DNA from: an uncultured Eubacteriales bacterium
GTDB taxonomy: Bacteria; Bacillota; Clostridia; Oscillospirales; Acutalibacteraceae
Length of the DNA stretch: 64,000 nt
Assembly (NCBI GenBank): GCA_902491475.1
Contig: CABUHY010000005.1
Coordinates: 1 to 64,000, forward strand
Direction: 5' to 3'
Under the pieces are notes generated by a model. The model did no database searches. It worked only from the letters and a program-made list of their open reading frames with translations, and was not told where the DNA came from. Position 1 is the first letter of the stretch, and each line of letters opens with the position of its first letter. The translations under genes and the position numbers were made by a program. Positions 34,073 through 42,495 of the stretch are shown one piece after another.

Positions 34073-35287
34073 CTATATTTTTTTATATTTTCTGCCGGGA
34101 AGCACCTCGATAACAGAGTGCATTTCAAGCTCGGTAATTCCCGAAAGTACCTTTACAACATTAAGTCCCGATTTTTCGACGATGGCATCAAATTCCGTCT
34201 CGCCGTCTATTGCCGCATAAATTTTCTTTGCGGTTTCGCTTGCCGTATCGGGTAACGGCTTCGGTTCCGTCTTTACGGGCTTTTCGGATACACTTTCCCG
34301 TCTGACGGTTTTCACGGGTTCCGCCGAATGCTCAATACTGCGGGAAAATGCGCCGTCACTTCTTGACAGCATAACCGCAAACGGTTCGTCCGCAAGAGCG
34401 AGGTCAAATTTCTCGGGGAAATCGTCCATAAAATCCTCAACGATTTCTCTCGCATTGAAAAGAGGCTTTGCCCCCTCGTTTATTATTTCCGAAGTGCCCG
34501 AATAGGCAGATGAAAACAAATCGCCGGGCACGGCATAGAGCTTTCTGCCCTGCGCCAAAGCGTCCTTTGCGGTAATGAGAGAACCGCTTCTCTCGCCCGC
34601 CTCAACGACAACCGTCGCAAGAGACATACCCGAAATAATCCTGTTACGCTTAGGGAAAGAAACCCTTGACGCCTGTGAAAAAGGCGGGAACTCGGTTATG
34701 AGCACGCCGTTTTTCTTTATCCTGTTACGCAAAGCCGCATTGGTTTTAAGATAATCCGTTCCGAGACCGCAGCCGAGCACGGCTACCGTCTTTTTGCCTG
34801 CACTCAAAGCGCCCTCGTGAGAGGCGGCGTCAATTCCGAGCGCACCGCCCGAAACCACGGTCATTCCCGCAAGCGAAAGCCTTTGTGCTATTGCGCCCGC
34901 AACCTTACAGCCCTGCACGGAAGCATTTCTCGTTCCGACCATTGCGATATTCGCTTCGGTCATCAAAACATCCGTATCGCCGTCCGCATAAAGGACTGCC
35001 GGCAAATCGGAAATCTGCGAGAGCAAAAACGGGTACTGTGCGTCCTGCGGAGTTATTATATCCCAATGTCTGTCCTCGCAAACCCGCATTATGCGAGCCG
35101 ACTCGGACGGGCTGTGTTCGAGAAGCCGCTGAACATGCTTTTGGTCAACAATTCCCGAAATCCGCCACTCGTAGCTGCCTGCCTCGTACAGTTCCCTCGG
35201 GGAGCCGAAATATTCGATTATGGGTTTTATCTTGGCTCCCGCACCGTAGGCGTTCTGAAGCCAAATCCAATACTCACAGTCTTTCAT
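34073..35287 (-). CDS. dprA: DNA-processing protein DprA/Smf
   Basis: About 404 residues. DprA loads RecA on incoming single-stranded DNA during natural transformation. The Rossmann core has VGTRNASVQG, SGGALGIDAASHEGAL, PKRNRIISGMS and EAGERSGSLITAKDAL, followed by a winged-helix C-terminal domain. The ATG at 35287 overlaps the stop of the methyltransferase gene (ATGA); an upstream GTG at 35302 is less likely. The order dprA-topA-trmFO is standard. Confidence 0.95.
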   Translation of the reverse strand: MKDCEYWIWLQNAYGAGAKIKPIIEYFGSPRELYEAGSYEWRISGIVDQKHVQRLLEHSPSESARIMRVCEDRHWDIITPQDAQYPFLLSQISDLPAVLYADGDTDVLMTEANIAMVGTRNASVQGCKVAGAIAQRLSLAGMTVVSGGALGIDAASHEGALSAGKKTVAVLGCGLGTDYLKTNAALRNRIKKNGVLITEFPPFSQASRVSFPKRNRIISGMSLATVVVEAGERSGSLITAKDALAQGRKLYAVPGDLFSSAYSGTSEIINEGAKPLFNAREIVEDFMDDFPEKFDLALADEPFAVMLSRSDGAFSRSIEHSAEPVKTVRRESVSEKPVKTEPKPLPDTASETAKKIYAAIDGETEFDAIVEKSGLNVVKVLSGITELEMHSVIEVLPGRKYKKI

Positions 35288-36069
35288 CTCATTATTTCCC
35301 ACATTGTGATAACGGCGGCAACAGAGGCGTTGAGCGACTCTGCCTCGCCTTTCATTTTTATTGTGATTTTTTCCTTTGCAACATTTTTGACATCTTCGGT
35401 AACGCCGTTGCCCTCGTTTCCGATAACGGCTATCACGCCGCCCGAAAAATCGATTTTTGTAATATCCCGTGCGCCCTCGTCGGGAACGGTAACCGCAGTG
35501 AGCATACCCTCTTTGTTTGCCTGCGAAAGCGTTTTCGCAAGGTCGTCAACCGTTGTAATCGGGATACGCAAAAGGCTGCCCATAGACGCACGCAGCGCCT
35601 TCGGGTTATACATATCACAGCCGCCGCAAACGATTATTCCGTCAATCCCGAGCGCTTCCGCGGTTCTTGCCACGGAACCGAGATTTTGCGGATTTTGGAC
35701 ATTTTCAAGTGCGATATACTTCTTTGTGCTCTCGATTTCAAACCCCTTGCGGTGTTTCATTTCGACAACGCAAAAAATCCCCTGCGAATTTACCGTATCC
35801 GAAAGCTTTTCCGAAACCTCCTCGGTTATCATATAAACGCTTTCGGCATTTCCGGAAATAAAATCCGTGTAGTCCGAAAATTTAGAAACGGCGGCGCAGG
35901 TAAAATACGCTTCCTTTATCGTATATCCGCTCTTTGCGGCGTCAAAGCAAAGCCTTGCCCCCTCCAAAACGAAAAGCGAGGTGCTTTTACGCTCCTTTGA
36001 GCTTGAGACAAGCTTTGCGACCGACTTTATTTTTTCGTTGTTTCTTGAAGTTATTTCAATGTAATTCAT
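35284..36069 (-). CDS. TrmH/SpoU-family RNA 2'-O-methyltransferase
   Basis: Protein of 261 residues with an N-terminal substrate-binding domain and a C-terminal SPOUT knot: ENVQNPQNLGSVARTAEALG (motif 1), VIGNEGNGVTEDV (motif 2), MKGEAESLNASVAAVITMWE (motif 3). It methylates ribose in rRNA or tRNA; the target is not evident. It starts at ATG 36069, only a few bases after the rplT terminator T-tract and without a good ribosome binding site. Its expression may depend on read-through from the infC operon. Confidence 0.92.
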   Translation of the reverse strand: MNYIEITSRNNEKIKSVAKLVSSSKERKSTSLFVLEGARLCFDAAKSGYTIKEAYFTCAAVSKFSDYTDFISGNAESVYMITEEVSEKLSDTVNSQGIFCVVEMKHRKGFEIESTKKYIALENVQNPQNLGSVARTAEALGIDGIIVCGGCDMYNPKALRASMGSLLRIPITTVDDLAKTLSQANKEGMLTAVTVPDEGARDITKIDFSGGVIAVIGNEGNGVTEDVKNVAKEKITIKMKGEAESLNASVAAVITMWEIMR

Positions 36070-36072
36070 AGC

Positions 36073-36109
36073 GCAAAAATTAACCACGCCCCGAAAACAA
36101 GGCGTGGTT
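36073..36109 (-). terminator. Terminator of the infC-rpmI-rplT operon
   Basis: Perfect 9-bp stem AACCACGCC / GGCGTGGTT with a 10-base loop, followed on the minus strand by AATTTTT. The T-tract ends four bases before the ATG of the methyltransferase gene. Confidence 0.9.
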
Positions 36110-36114
36110 CCAGC

Positions 36115-36471
36115 TTATTTAAGTGCCGCTTTAGCCTGCTCTGTAAGAGCTGTGAAAGCTGCGGGATCCGAAATAGCGATTTCGGAAAGCATTTTACGGT
36201 TTAATGAAACGCCTGCCTTATTAAGACCGTTGATGAATGTTGAATAATTCATACCGTTCATTTTGCAAGCTGCGGAAATTCTTGTAATCCAGAGCTTTCT
36301 GAATTCTCTCTTCTTCTGCTTTCTGCCGATATATGCGTACTGACCAGACTTCATAACTGCCTGCTTAGCAGTCTTGAAAAGTCTTGACTTTGAGCCGTAG
36401 TAGCCTTTTGCGAGTTTTAATGTTTTGTTTCTTCTTTTGCGAGTCATCATCGCACCTTTAATACGTGCCAT
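36115..36471 (-). CDS. rplT: 50S ribosomal protein L20
   Basis: Basic protein of 118 residues that starts 23S rRNA folding and, in many bacteria, represses its own operon by binding the infC leader. The sequence MARIKGAMMTRKRRNKTLKL and SRLFKTAKQAVMKSGQYAY is typical. It is third in infC-rpmI-rplT. Confidence 0.99.
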   Translation of the reverse strand: MARIKGAMMTRKRRNKTLKLAKGYYGSKSRLFKTAKQAVMKSGQYAYIGRKQKKREFRKLWITRISAACKMNGMNYSTFINGLNKAGVSLNRKMLSEIAISDPAAFTALTEQAKAALK

Positions 36472-36527
36472 TTATTCTACCTCCGAAAATTTGTGAAAAC
36501 GGTCGAAAACCGCATTTAATTTATTGA

Positions 36528-36725
36528 TTATTTGTAAGGAACAAGACGCTTGATCTGCTTCTGATTCGTTACGTCTGCAACTGCGGTCTTGCGAAGATTT
36601 CTTTTTCTCTTCGTAGATTTCTTGTTGAGAATGTGAGACTTGTAAGCGTGTGCTCTGATCGGCTTACCGTTCTTTGATAATTTGAAGCGTTTTTTTGCTC
36701 CCGAATGTGTTTTAATTTTAGGCAT
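36528..36725 (-). CDS. rpmI: 50S ribosomal protein L35
   Basis: Small basic ribosomal protein of 65 residues (MPKIKTHSGAKKRFKLSKNG). It lies between infC and rplT, 56 bp from rplT and 29 bp from infC. Confidence 0.99.
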   Translation of the reverse strand: MPKIKTHSGAKKRFKLSKNGKPIRAHAYKSHILNKKSTKRKRNLRKTAVADVTNQKQIKRLVPYK

Positions 36726-36754
36726 TTCTATTTCCTCCTGAATGATTTGTTTAC

Positions 36755-37279
36755 TTACTTGTTTTTAGCCGATAACGGTGCTAAGAACATAAGCATCTGT
36801 CTGCCCTCAAGCTTTGCGGGTTTTTCAACCGATGAAAACTCCGAGCAAACCTCGGCAAACTTCTTCATTGTTTCCTCGCCGATTTGCGGATGAGCCATCT
36901 CGCGTCCTCTGAAACGAATCGAAACCTTGACCTTGTGACCGGTCTTTAAGAATTTCATCGCCTGATTAGCCTTCGTATCGAAATCGTGCGTGTCGATGTT
37001 GAGAGAAAGTCTGATTTCCTTTGTCTCGATTATACGCTGGTTTTTCTTTGACTCTTTCTCTTTTTTCGTCTGCTCAAATCTGTATTTGCCGTAGTCCATA
37101 ATCTTGCACACGGGAGGCTGTGCCTGCGGTGCGATTTTAACGAGGTCGAGATTTTTCTCCTCAGCCTTTTTAAGGGCTTCCTTGGCGGACATAATACCTA
37201 ACTGTTCTCCGTCCGCAGAGATAACTCTGACTTCCTTATCACGGATTTCTTCATTGAGTTGCATTTCTTTGACAGCGAT
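36755..37279 (-). CDS. infC: Translation initiation factor IF-3, predicted AUC start
   Basis: IF-3 of 174 residues, with the N-domain from INEEIRDKEV-like LNEEIRDKEVRVI and the C-domain KVSIRFRGREMAHPQIG. It keeps ribosomal subunits apart and checks the start codon. The first in-frame ATG (37264) lies 24 bases after the only good ribosome binding site, AGGAGT (37288-37293). An in-frame ATC at 37279 is nine bases after AGGAG, and a stop codon lies just upstream, so the gene most likely begins with AUC. Rare start codons in infC support autogenous control by IF-3. Confidence 0.93.
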   Translation of the reverse strand: MAVKEMQLNEEIRDKEVRVISADGEQLGIMSAKEALKKAEEKNLDLVKIAPQAQPPVCKIMDYGKYRFEQTKKEKESKKNQRIIETKEIRLSLNIDTHDFDTKANQAMKFLKTGHKVKVSIRFRGREMAHPQIGEETMKKFAEVCSEFSSVEKPAKLEGRQMLMFLAPLSAKNK

Positions 37280-37420
37280 GGATAATCACTCCTAAACAAT
37301 AAATTAAAGCGTGAACAAAAACCGTTCACGCTCAACACACACAATAAGACCGAGGTCCTAAAAAGTATTGACCTGTTTCATTAAAAATCACAGGTGAGAA
37401 CGGGTGTTCCTCTTTGTTGT
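37280..37420 (-). promoter_or_regulatory. infC leader, putative L20-responsive attenuator
   Basis: A roughly 140-nt untranslated leader with an ACCTGT / ACAGGT hairpin (about 37373-37398) and a strong hairpin GCGTGAAC / GTTCACGC (about 37309-37331) followed by TTTAATTTATT, resembling a terminator just ahead of the infC ribosome binding site. Firmicute infC leaders are known to be controlled by ribosomal protein L20; assignment here is by position and structure. Confidence 0.65.
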
Positions 37421-37426
37421 GCAGAT

Positions 37427-37455
37427 ATTATACTAAAACGCCGAGCGTTTGTCAA
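37427..37455 (-). promoter_or_regulatory. infC operon promoter
   Basis: Perfect consensus TTGACA (37450-37455), 17-bp spacer, TATAAT (37427-37432) on the minus strand, immediately behind the ydcF-like stop codon. Confidence 0.9.
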
Positions 37456-37459
37456 GCGT

Positions 37460-38236
37460 TTATTTCAAAAGCGTTGCGAGAAAAGCAAACCACTCCCTGA
37501 CAATGACCGTCGGGAGCGAAAACGGCTTTGATTTTGAGCTTATGCTGTACGGCTCTATACCGTTTCGCTTTGCAAGCAGGGTTGAACGGAACTGATGAAA
37601 GTCCGTTGTTATTATAACCGCTTCGTTACCAAAATTGTTTTCGTCCATTATTCTTTTTGAAAAGAGCATATTCTCTGCGGTCGAGGTCGATTTGTCCTCA
37701 AGTATAATCCGCTCGGGAGAAATCCCCTTTGCAACAAGAGAATTTCTGATAGCCTCGGCTTCGGATATATTTTCGTCGTCGCCCTTGCCGCCCGAAGCTA
37801 TTACGACGGCGTTTTCGTTTTCCGCAAGATATTTATATGCCGCCGCAATACGGTTTTCAAGCATTGTGCTCGGCGTTTCGTCGTTTACCTTACAGCCGAG
37901 GACAATCGCGGGAGTGTCCTTCGGTATACCGTGCGGGTCTGCCCTGAACGACAGTATTTTCACGGTAACCGCCGTGCAGTAAACCGCAAAAATTATAAGA
38001 ATTACCGTAAGAATTTTCAGCACCGCTCTACCGCCTTTTTTCTTTTTAATTTCGGAAATTGCACTCTTTATCCTCTGTGAAAACACACCCGACAGTATAA
38101 CCGCAATTCCGAGCGCCATACCTATTATACTTCCGGAGTTCAGCACAAATGACACAAACGGGGTAAAAAGTATAAAAATTACCGTTCCCGCAATGATTTT
38201 CGGTACGCTTACGGACTTTAATTTTCCTGTTTTCAT
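37460..38236 (-). CDS. YdcF/DUF218 membrane protein
   Basis: Protein of 258 residues: two or three N-terminal membrane segments (residues about 14-55 and 72-92), then a DUF218 domain with AIVLGCKVNDETPS, ASGGKGDDENISEAEAI and LEDKSTSTAENMLFSK, ending ITTDFHQFRS. Members such as ElyC and SanA affect envelope synthesis, but the biochemical function is not settled. Its ATG overlaps the preceding gene's stop by four bases. Confidence 0.85.
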   Translation of the reverse strand: MKTGKLKSVSVPKIIAGTVIFILFTPFVSFVLNSGSIIGMALGIAVILSGVFSQRIKSAISEIKKKKGGRAVLKILTVILIIFAVYCTAVTVKILSFRADPHGIPKDTPAIVLGCKVNDETPSTMLENRIAAAYKYLAENENAVVIASGGKGDDENISEAEAIRNSLVAKGISPERIILEDKSTSTAENMLFSKRIMDENNFGNEAVIITTDFHQFRSTLLAKRNGIEPYSISSKSKPFSLPTVIVREWFAFLATLLK

Positions 38237-39495
38237 AAAAGCTTTTCAACATCCTTTGTGTTAATACGCTTTGAGACTATAAAGGTCTTGCGTTTGAGCT
38301 TTCCCTTATCGGTCGAATATGTACCGTGTGCCTTTTTCTCGGGAGAGAAAATTCCGTATGAGGAGGTAACAACAGTACCGTCGGGCAAAACCACATTACC
38401 GCAGTATCCCGTGTCCGCATTTGCGGTAACGGACGGCTCGGTCTGATTGGGAAGATATGTGTGCGCTATCTTTATCCTGTAATCGCCCTCCCTGCCGTTT
38501 TTGAGGTCATCATAGCTTCCGACCCAGGCAATCCAGCCCTCGGAATACCAACCCCGAAGCTTCTTTTCACTGTATTTGAAATTTTTCCGTCTGTCCCTTT
38601 CAATCGAGCGGAATGTGATAAACAGCCTGCCGTCTGGAAGATAATCCGCTTTGTGGCGTTCGCCGTTTATTGCGCTCGGTGCAAAGACGGGCTGCGACCA
38701 TGTTTCGCCCTCGTCCGACGAAAAAGACAGAAGCGAATTTACCTTTTTGGAATTGCTTCTGGTAATAAGCATAAGCTCGTCGCCGTTGCCGCCGTCGCTT
38801 CTTACGCACTCAACCTCGCACATCTGCGATTTCTTTTCAATTTCCCTGTATGCCGAAAAATACGGCACGGGCGTCGTCCAATGCACTTTGCCGTTGTCGT
38901 CAAAGGTCAGAAAGGTCTTGTAGTTGACAAAATTCTTATCGTGAAAAAGTCCCATCCACTTATCGATGAACTTTCCGTCTTTTTTAAGTTGCGTAAGTGA
39001 GCTCATTGCCACTATCGGATAAATCTCACCCTTAAAGAAGAGCTCAAATTCGGAAAAGCTTTCGCCCTCATCATCGGAAACAGAGCAGTTGAAGCCGCCC
39101 ACCGAGGTCTTTTCATCCCACCATTTCGGATTGCCGCATATAAGTATCAGCTTGTCATTCCAATCGTGCTCGCAAAAGCTGAGCCTGTAAACGGTCGGCG
39201 TTTCCTTTGACAGCTTCCAGCTTTCGGGATGATTTTTCACGCCGTCGCCGTCAAGATATGTCCTGCCGCCGTCCGTGCTGCGCTTTGACAGTACCCGTCC
39301 CTTTCCGTGACCCTCGGGATAAAATGTAAGAATATCTCCGTTTTTCAACAATATGCTGTCGGGATGCCCGAGATAGCCGTTGCCCTCATCCACGGTTGTG
39401 TACTCAAAAAGGTAATCAAGATTTTTATCGGCTGTGCCGCTTCTTTTTGAAAGGTCAATCTGTTTTATTGTATAATTTTGCCCTTTATTTTTCAT
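38233..39495 (-). CDS. Sialidase-like BNR-repeat glycosidase
   Basis: Six-bladed beta-propeller protein of 420 residues with Asp-box-like repeats: RSTDGGRTY (near 70), SVSDDEGESF (near 139), SFSSDEGETWSQ (near 257). No signal peptide is present, so it is probably cytoplasmic. The Arg triad of true sialidases could not be confirmed by eye, so exo-acting hydrolase of unknown specificity is the safer reading. It forms a unit with the YdcF gene and lies after a terminator. Confidence 0.7.
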   Translation of the reverse strand: MKNKGQNYTIKQIDLSKRSGTADKNLDYLFEYTTVDEGNGYLGHPDSILLKNGDILTFYPEGHGKGRVLSKRSTDGGRTYLDGDGVKNHPESWKLSKETPTVYRLSFCEHDWNDKLILICGNPKWWDEKTSVGGFNCSVSDDEGESFSEFELFFKGEIYPIVAMSSLTQLKKDGKFIDKWMGLFHDKNFVNYKTFLTFDDNGKVHWTTPVPYFSAYREIEKKSQMCEVECVRSDGGNGDELMLITRSNSKKVNSLLSFSSDEGETWSQPVFAPSAINGERHKADYLPDGRLFITFRSIERDRRKNFKYSEKKLRGWYSEGWIAWVGSYDDLKNGREGDYRIKIAHTYLPNQTEPSVTANADTGYCGNVVLPDGTVVTSSYGIFSPEKKAHGTYSTDKGKLKRKTFIVSKRINTKDVEKLL

Positions 39496-39511
39496 AATTT
39501 ATCTCCGTATC

Positions 39512-39537
39512 AAAAAAAGACCGCCTTTACGGCGGTC
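39512..39537 (-). terminator. Terminator after the lipoprotein gene
   Basis: Stem GACCGCC / GGCGGTC with a five-base loop followed on the minus strand by TTTTTTT. Confidence 0.92.
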
Positions 39538-39550
39538 CGTTTAACTTGAA

Positions 39551-40645
39551 TTATTTTGCTTCGTCGTCCCAGCCGAAGTGATATTCCATACGGTCCGTAC
39601 AACCGAATTTGAGGTTCTGCTTTCCGAGATAGCCGAGATCTCCGACCCCGTTTACAACCGTTGAAACATCCATATTCTTGTCATAGGTTACGGAAAGAAT
39701 GTTGTCCGTAACGGCATTGAATGTTGCGGTAATCGTGCAGCCGTCAAAATCAATCGAATAATCGTCAACCGTGAAATAAGAAGAAGCCTTTTTCATCTCG
39801 TCGAGGATTGCGTTCTTGTCGTGCATCGAGTATGCCTTGAGAACCGAAGCCGCGTCGTCCTTGAGCTCGATTGTGATAATCCTCGTGATACCGGTTACCA
39901 CCTTGACTTCCCGGTCTACCTCTTTGCCCTTTTCGTTTACAACCTTTTCCGTAACGGTCTGTGTTTCATACGAAAGCGAGCTTACCGCAGAAACAATATC
40001 ATCCGCTGTGATTGCGCACGCCTTGTCCGAGCCGAGAAGATAAACAATGTCCGTAAGGTCGTCGCCCTTTTCGGTTGTTCCGTTCGGAAGATTTTTTCCT
40101 GCGCCCTTAACGACATAATAATCAAAGAACTTGGCAGCGGTTTTAACCTTGCTGTCGGTATCCTCTCCGTTTTGGCTGAAGTTGATACTGCCGCTGTCCG
40201 TCCAAAAGCTTTCCTTGTACTGCGTAATCGGTTTTTCCGACTTTGCGTTATTGATTTTGTTTACAAAATATTCGACAACATTAGCCTCATTCGCCTTAAT
40301 CGAAGCCTTTTCCTCCTCCGAGAGAAGATTGAGGACATCTTTCCACAAATCGTCGTCGCTGAACTTTGTCGTGATGTCGTTGTAGCTCAAATCAATGGTA
40401 ATGTCGTCCGAGAGCTCGTCATAGTCCTCAAAAAGAGTACCGAGCTTATCCGCCGGAAGAACCGACTTCAATTCGCCGTATGTAAATGTAAAGCTTGAAT
40501 CGTTAAGGTCAACCTTTGCGCTTACCGCCTGAGGTATTTCCTCCTCGCCGCCGATTACATCCTCGGCACTGCAGGAAGCAAAAATCATAACCGTCATAAC
40601 GATGCAAAGCACAACGGCAACCGTTTTTTTCCATGAAAATTTCAT
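39551..40645 (-). CDS. Hypothetical lipoprotein
   Basis: Protein of 364 residues with a lipoprotein signal (MKFSWKKTVAVVLCIVM, then IFASC with the lipidated cysteine near residue 26). The mature part is acidic with no recognised domain; segments ITIDLSYNDIT and VTATFNAVTDN-like strands suggest a beta-rich fold. It is transcribed alone, with AAGGGG ahead of the ATG and a terminator behind. Presumably anchored on the outer face of the membrane; role unknown. Confidence 0.75.
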   Translation of the reverse strand: MKFSWKKTVAVVLCIVMTVMIFASCSAEDVIGGEEEIPQAVSAKVDLNDSSFTFTYGELKSVLPADKLGTLFEDYDELSDDITIDLSYNDITTKFSDDDLWKDVLNLLSEEEKASIKANEANVVEYFVNKINNAKSEKPITQYKESFWTDSGSINFSQNGEDTDSKVKTAAKFFDYYVVKGAGKNLPNGTTEKGDDLTDIVYLLGSDKACAITADDIVSAVSSLSYETQTVTEKVVNEKGKEVDREVKVVTGITRIITIELKDDAASVLKAYSMHDKNAILDEMKKASSYFTVDDYSIDFDGCTITATFNAVTDNILSVTYDKNMDVSTVVNGVGDLGYLGKQNLKFGCTDRMEYHFGWDDEAK

Positions 40646-40723
40646 ATACTTGAATCCCCTTTTGCGTTATGAACTAATAATAACACAAATTATACTGTTT
40701 TAACAATAGAAAACCGCTATTTT

Positions 40724-41980
40724 TTAATAAGTATCTTTCAGACCCTCGCTGTCATACAAAAATGCGGTTTCAAGAAGTACATTTATACTTGCCTCAACCG
40801 TTTTGGGCTCAAGAATATCGGGCTTGTCGTCTCTTGTATGATAATAGCTTGCGGGAGTCGGGTCCATAGCGGCAAGCGCCGAAGCCCTGATACCGCTCTG
40901 CTGAATAGCAGCAGCGTCCGACGAGCCGAAGTAAACCTTTGAATAAGGAAGGTTGAGACCCGCATTTTCGCTTGCTTTCTTAACCATGGCGCAAACCTGC
41001 TTGTCAAGGGTTACCGTGCCGCTCATATCCTTATTGTAAATGCCCATATAATCGTAATCTTTAAGTGTATCAACGGCAATCGCAACAGTCTCTATACCGT
41101 CGTTTGCGTGCTTCTTGGCATATGCTCTCGCACCTCTGAGTCCGCATTCCTCGCAACCCGTGGAAACCGCAACGACATCTGTGTGCTCAAAGCGGATGTC
41201 ATTCGCTTCCATATAGCGGATTACAGCCATTGAAGCGAACACGCCCGTGAGGTTATCGTTGGCACCGGGAACAACAAGCTTCCAGTTTACGAAGAACGAG
41301 CAGGCAGCTATCGGAACAGCGGTAATGAACGCAAGCACGATAATTACAATGTCAAGCCAGTACGGAACATTGAAGAACGAAACAACATCGAGCACAAGGT
41401 TCAAGCCGATAGAACCTATCGAAAGAGCTATCATTCTTATAAGGAATTTTCCGCCGCCGAGATGTGTGAAATACCACTCGTATGCCGAGTCGATATGACC
41501 CGCAAAAACAATTCTTTTCTTTGTCTCTCCCGAAGCCTTGCGGGTGCAAACCACATTGCACGACTGCCTTTTCGGGAAGAACGGGTCAAGCATTTCCTTA
41601 TAGAAAAGGAACTCGCCGACCATAAGTATTACCGAAACAACCGTAAGCACCGTTGCCGCAATGCCGAGGCCCGTATTCGCCGCCTCAAAAGCGTTGAACT
41701 GCTTTAACAACAGGCAGATAATCGACGCAAGCATAAGCACGACATCAATTACGACCCAGCTCATAAACGCCTTGGGATGAACCTCAAAGTCCTCTATTTC
41801 AACACTGTCGCAAACATTTTTCATTGACTGTGCGACATATGACTGAGCCTTTCTCTCGCTCTCTTCTCCCGATTCACGCGGACCTATCTCCGCACAAACC
41901 TTTTTGACCTCACGCACTGCATAGTTCGTCATTTCACGAAGTCGTGAAGGATAATTGGAATTACTTTCACTTGCTTTCAT
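40724..41980 (-). CDS. Membrane-embedded M28-family metallopeptidase
   Basis: Protein of 418 residues with the M28 zinc residues: FAGHIDSAYEW (H, D), VPGANDNLTGV (D), STGCEECGLRGARAY (EE), VDTLKDYDY (D) and SYYHTRDD (H). Four membrane segments interrupt the fold: two near 75-125 and two near 180-235, the latter inserted between the first and second zinc motifs. Such an insertion is unusual for M28 aminopeptidases. The active site may lie in the cytosol or near the membrane, but topology is uncertain. Likely a peptidase of membrane or peptidoglycan peptides. Confidence 0.85.
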   Translation of the reverse strand: MKASESNSNYPSRLREMTNYAVREVKKVCAEIGPRESGEESERKAQSYVAQSMKNVCDSVEIEDFEVHPKAFMSWVVIDVVLMLASIICLLLKQFNAFEAANTGLGIAATVLTVVSVILMVGEFLFYKEMLDPFFPKRQSCNVVCTRKASGETKKRIVFAGHIDSAYEWYFTHLGGGKFLIRMIALSIGSIGLNLVLDVVSFFNVPYWLDIVIIVLAFITAVPIAACSFFVNWKLVVPGANDNLTGVFASMAVIRYMEANDIRFEHTDVVAVSTGCEECGLRGARAYAKKHANDGIETVAIAVDTLKDYDYMGIYNKDMSGTVTLDKQVCAMVKKASENAGLNLPYSKVYFGSSDAAAIQQSGIRASALAAMDPTPASYYHTRDDKPDILEPKTVEASINVLLETAFLYDSEGLKDTY

Positions 41981-42138
41981 TGAAGCTACACTCCTGTCCG
42001 AAAAAATAAATCAATATATTTTAGCACATTTTTTTACATTTGTCGATAATTAAATATCTCCGTAAAAGCCGACATTCACAAGTCGGGTGTGCAATTAAAT
42101 CAAAAGTGCATTAAAAGTACATATTTTTTATTATTGTA

Positions 42139-42167
42139 TTGATTTTCGACTTATGATATGTTAAAAT
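42139..42167 (+). promoter_or_regulatory. Promoter of the toxin-like mRNA
   Basis: Plus strand TTGATT (42139-42144), 17-bp spacer, TAAAAT (42162-42167). The predicted start is about 42174, six bases before a perfect inverted repeat GAGGATAA-A-TTATCCTC (42180-42196) that would cap the RNA with a 5' hairpin. The stretch 41981-42138 shows no gene. Confidence 0.7.
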
Positions 42168-42240
42168 CGTTTTGCAACAGAGGATAAATTATCCTCGGAT
42201 AATAGCAAAAAGCATAATTTGTTTTAAGCGATTAGGCGAT

Positions 42241-42312
42241 TGTTTCTTCTCTCATACTCAATCAGAGGGAGAAACAGCTTTTTTACTCCTTCTGAAATTT
42301 AGAAGAAGGAGG
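42241..42312 (+). promoter_or_regulatory. Attenuator-like hairpin and sequestered ribosome binding site
   Basis: An imperfect hairpin TGTTTCTTCTCTC / GAGGGAGAAACA (42241-42276) followed by CTTTTTT looks like a partial terminator. Right after it CTCCTTCT (42286-42293) is perfectly complementary to AGAAGGAG (42304-42311), which contains the ribosome binding site of the small frame at 42321. Translation should be blocked unless the RNA is refolded. Confidence 0.75.
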
Positions 42313-42320
42313 TGGTGCTT

Positions 42321-42485
42321 ATGAAAGCTTACTTAATAAGCACCGATTGTATCGTTGATTGCCATTGGCGATTTATTGACAATTATTTCGATTGCCGTAA
42401 CGGTTATTTCCATAGTCTTAACGGTATCGGATATTTTGGATTAACAACATACAGCAAAAAGACCGCCTACACCTTCCAAGCATAG
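42321..42485 (+). pseudogene. Frameshifted small hydrophobic toxin-like peptide
   Basis: A very strong AGGAGG site eight bases ahead of ATG 42321 opens a frame starting MKAYLIST that then runs out of frame into a 54-residue non-hydrophobic product ending at 42485. Skipping one base (42345) restores a 40-residue peptide ending at 42444 whose body (IVSLIAIGDLLTIISIAVTV and on) is one membrane helix, resembling the TxpA/BsrG or holin-like toxin type. So the toxin is either decayed, shifted by +1 in translation, or affected by a sequence error. Its setting matches type I toxin loci. Confidence 0.6.
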
Positions 42486-42495
42486 CGGTCTTTTT
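42456..42495. terminator. Bidirectional terminator shared by two convergent RNAs
   Basis: AAAAAGACCGC (42456-42466) pairs with GCGGTCTTTTT (42485-42495): T-runs follow the stem in both directions, so it can stop the toxin-like mRNA from the left and the antisense RNA from the right. Confidence 0.9.

Noticed and set aside
34817..36000. Long plus-strand frames (339 and 371 aa) opposite dprA and the methylase
   Set aside because: Antisense shadows produced by codon bias; no ribosome sites or domain signatures.
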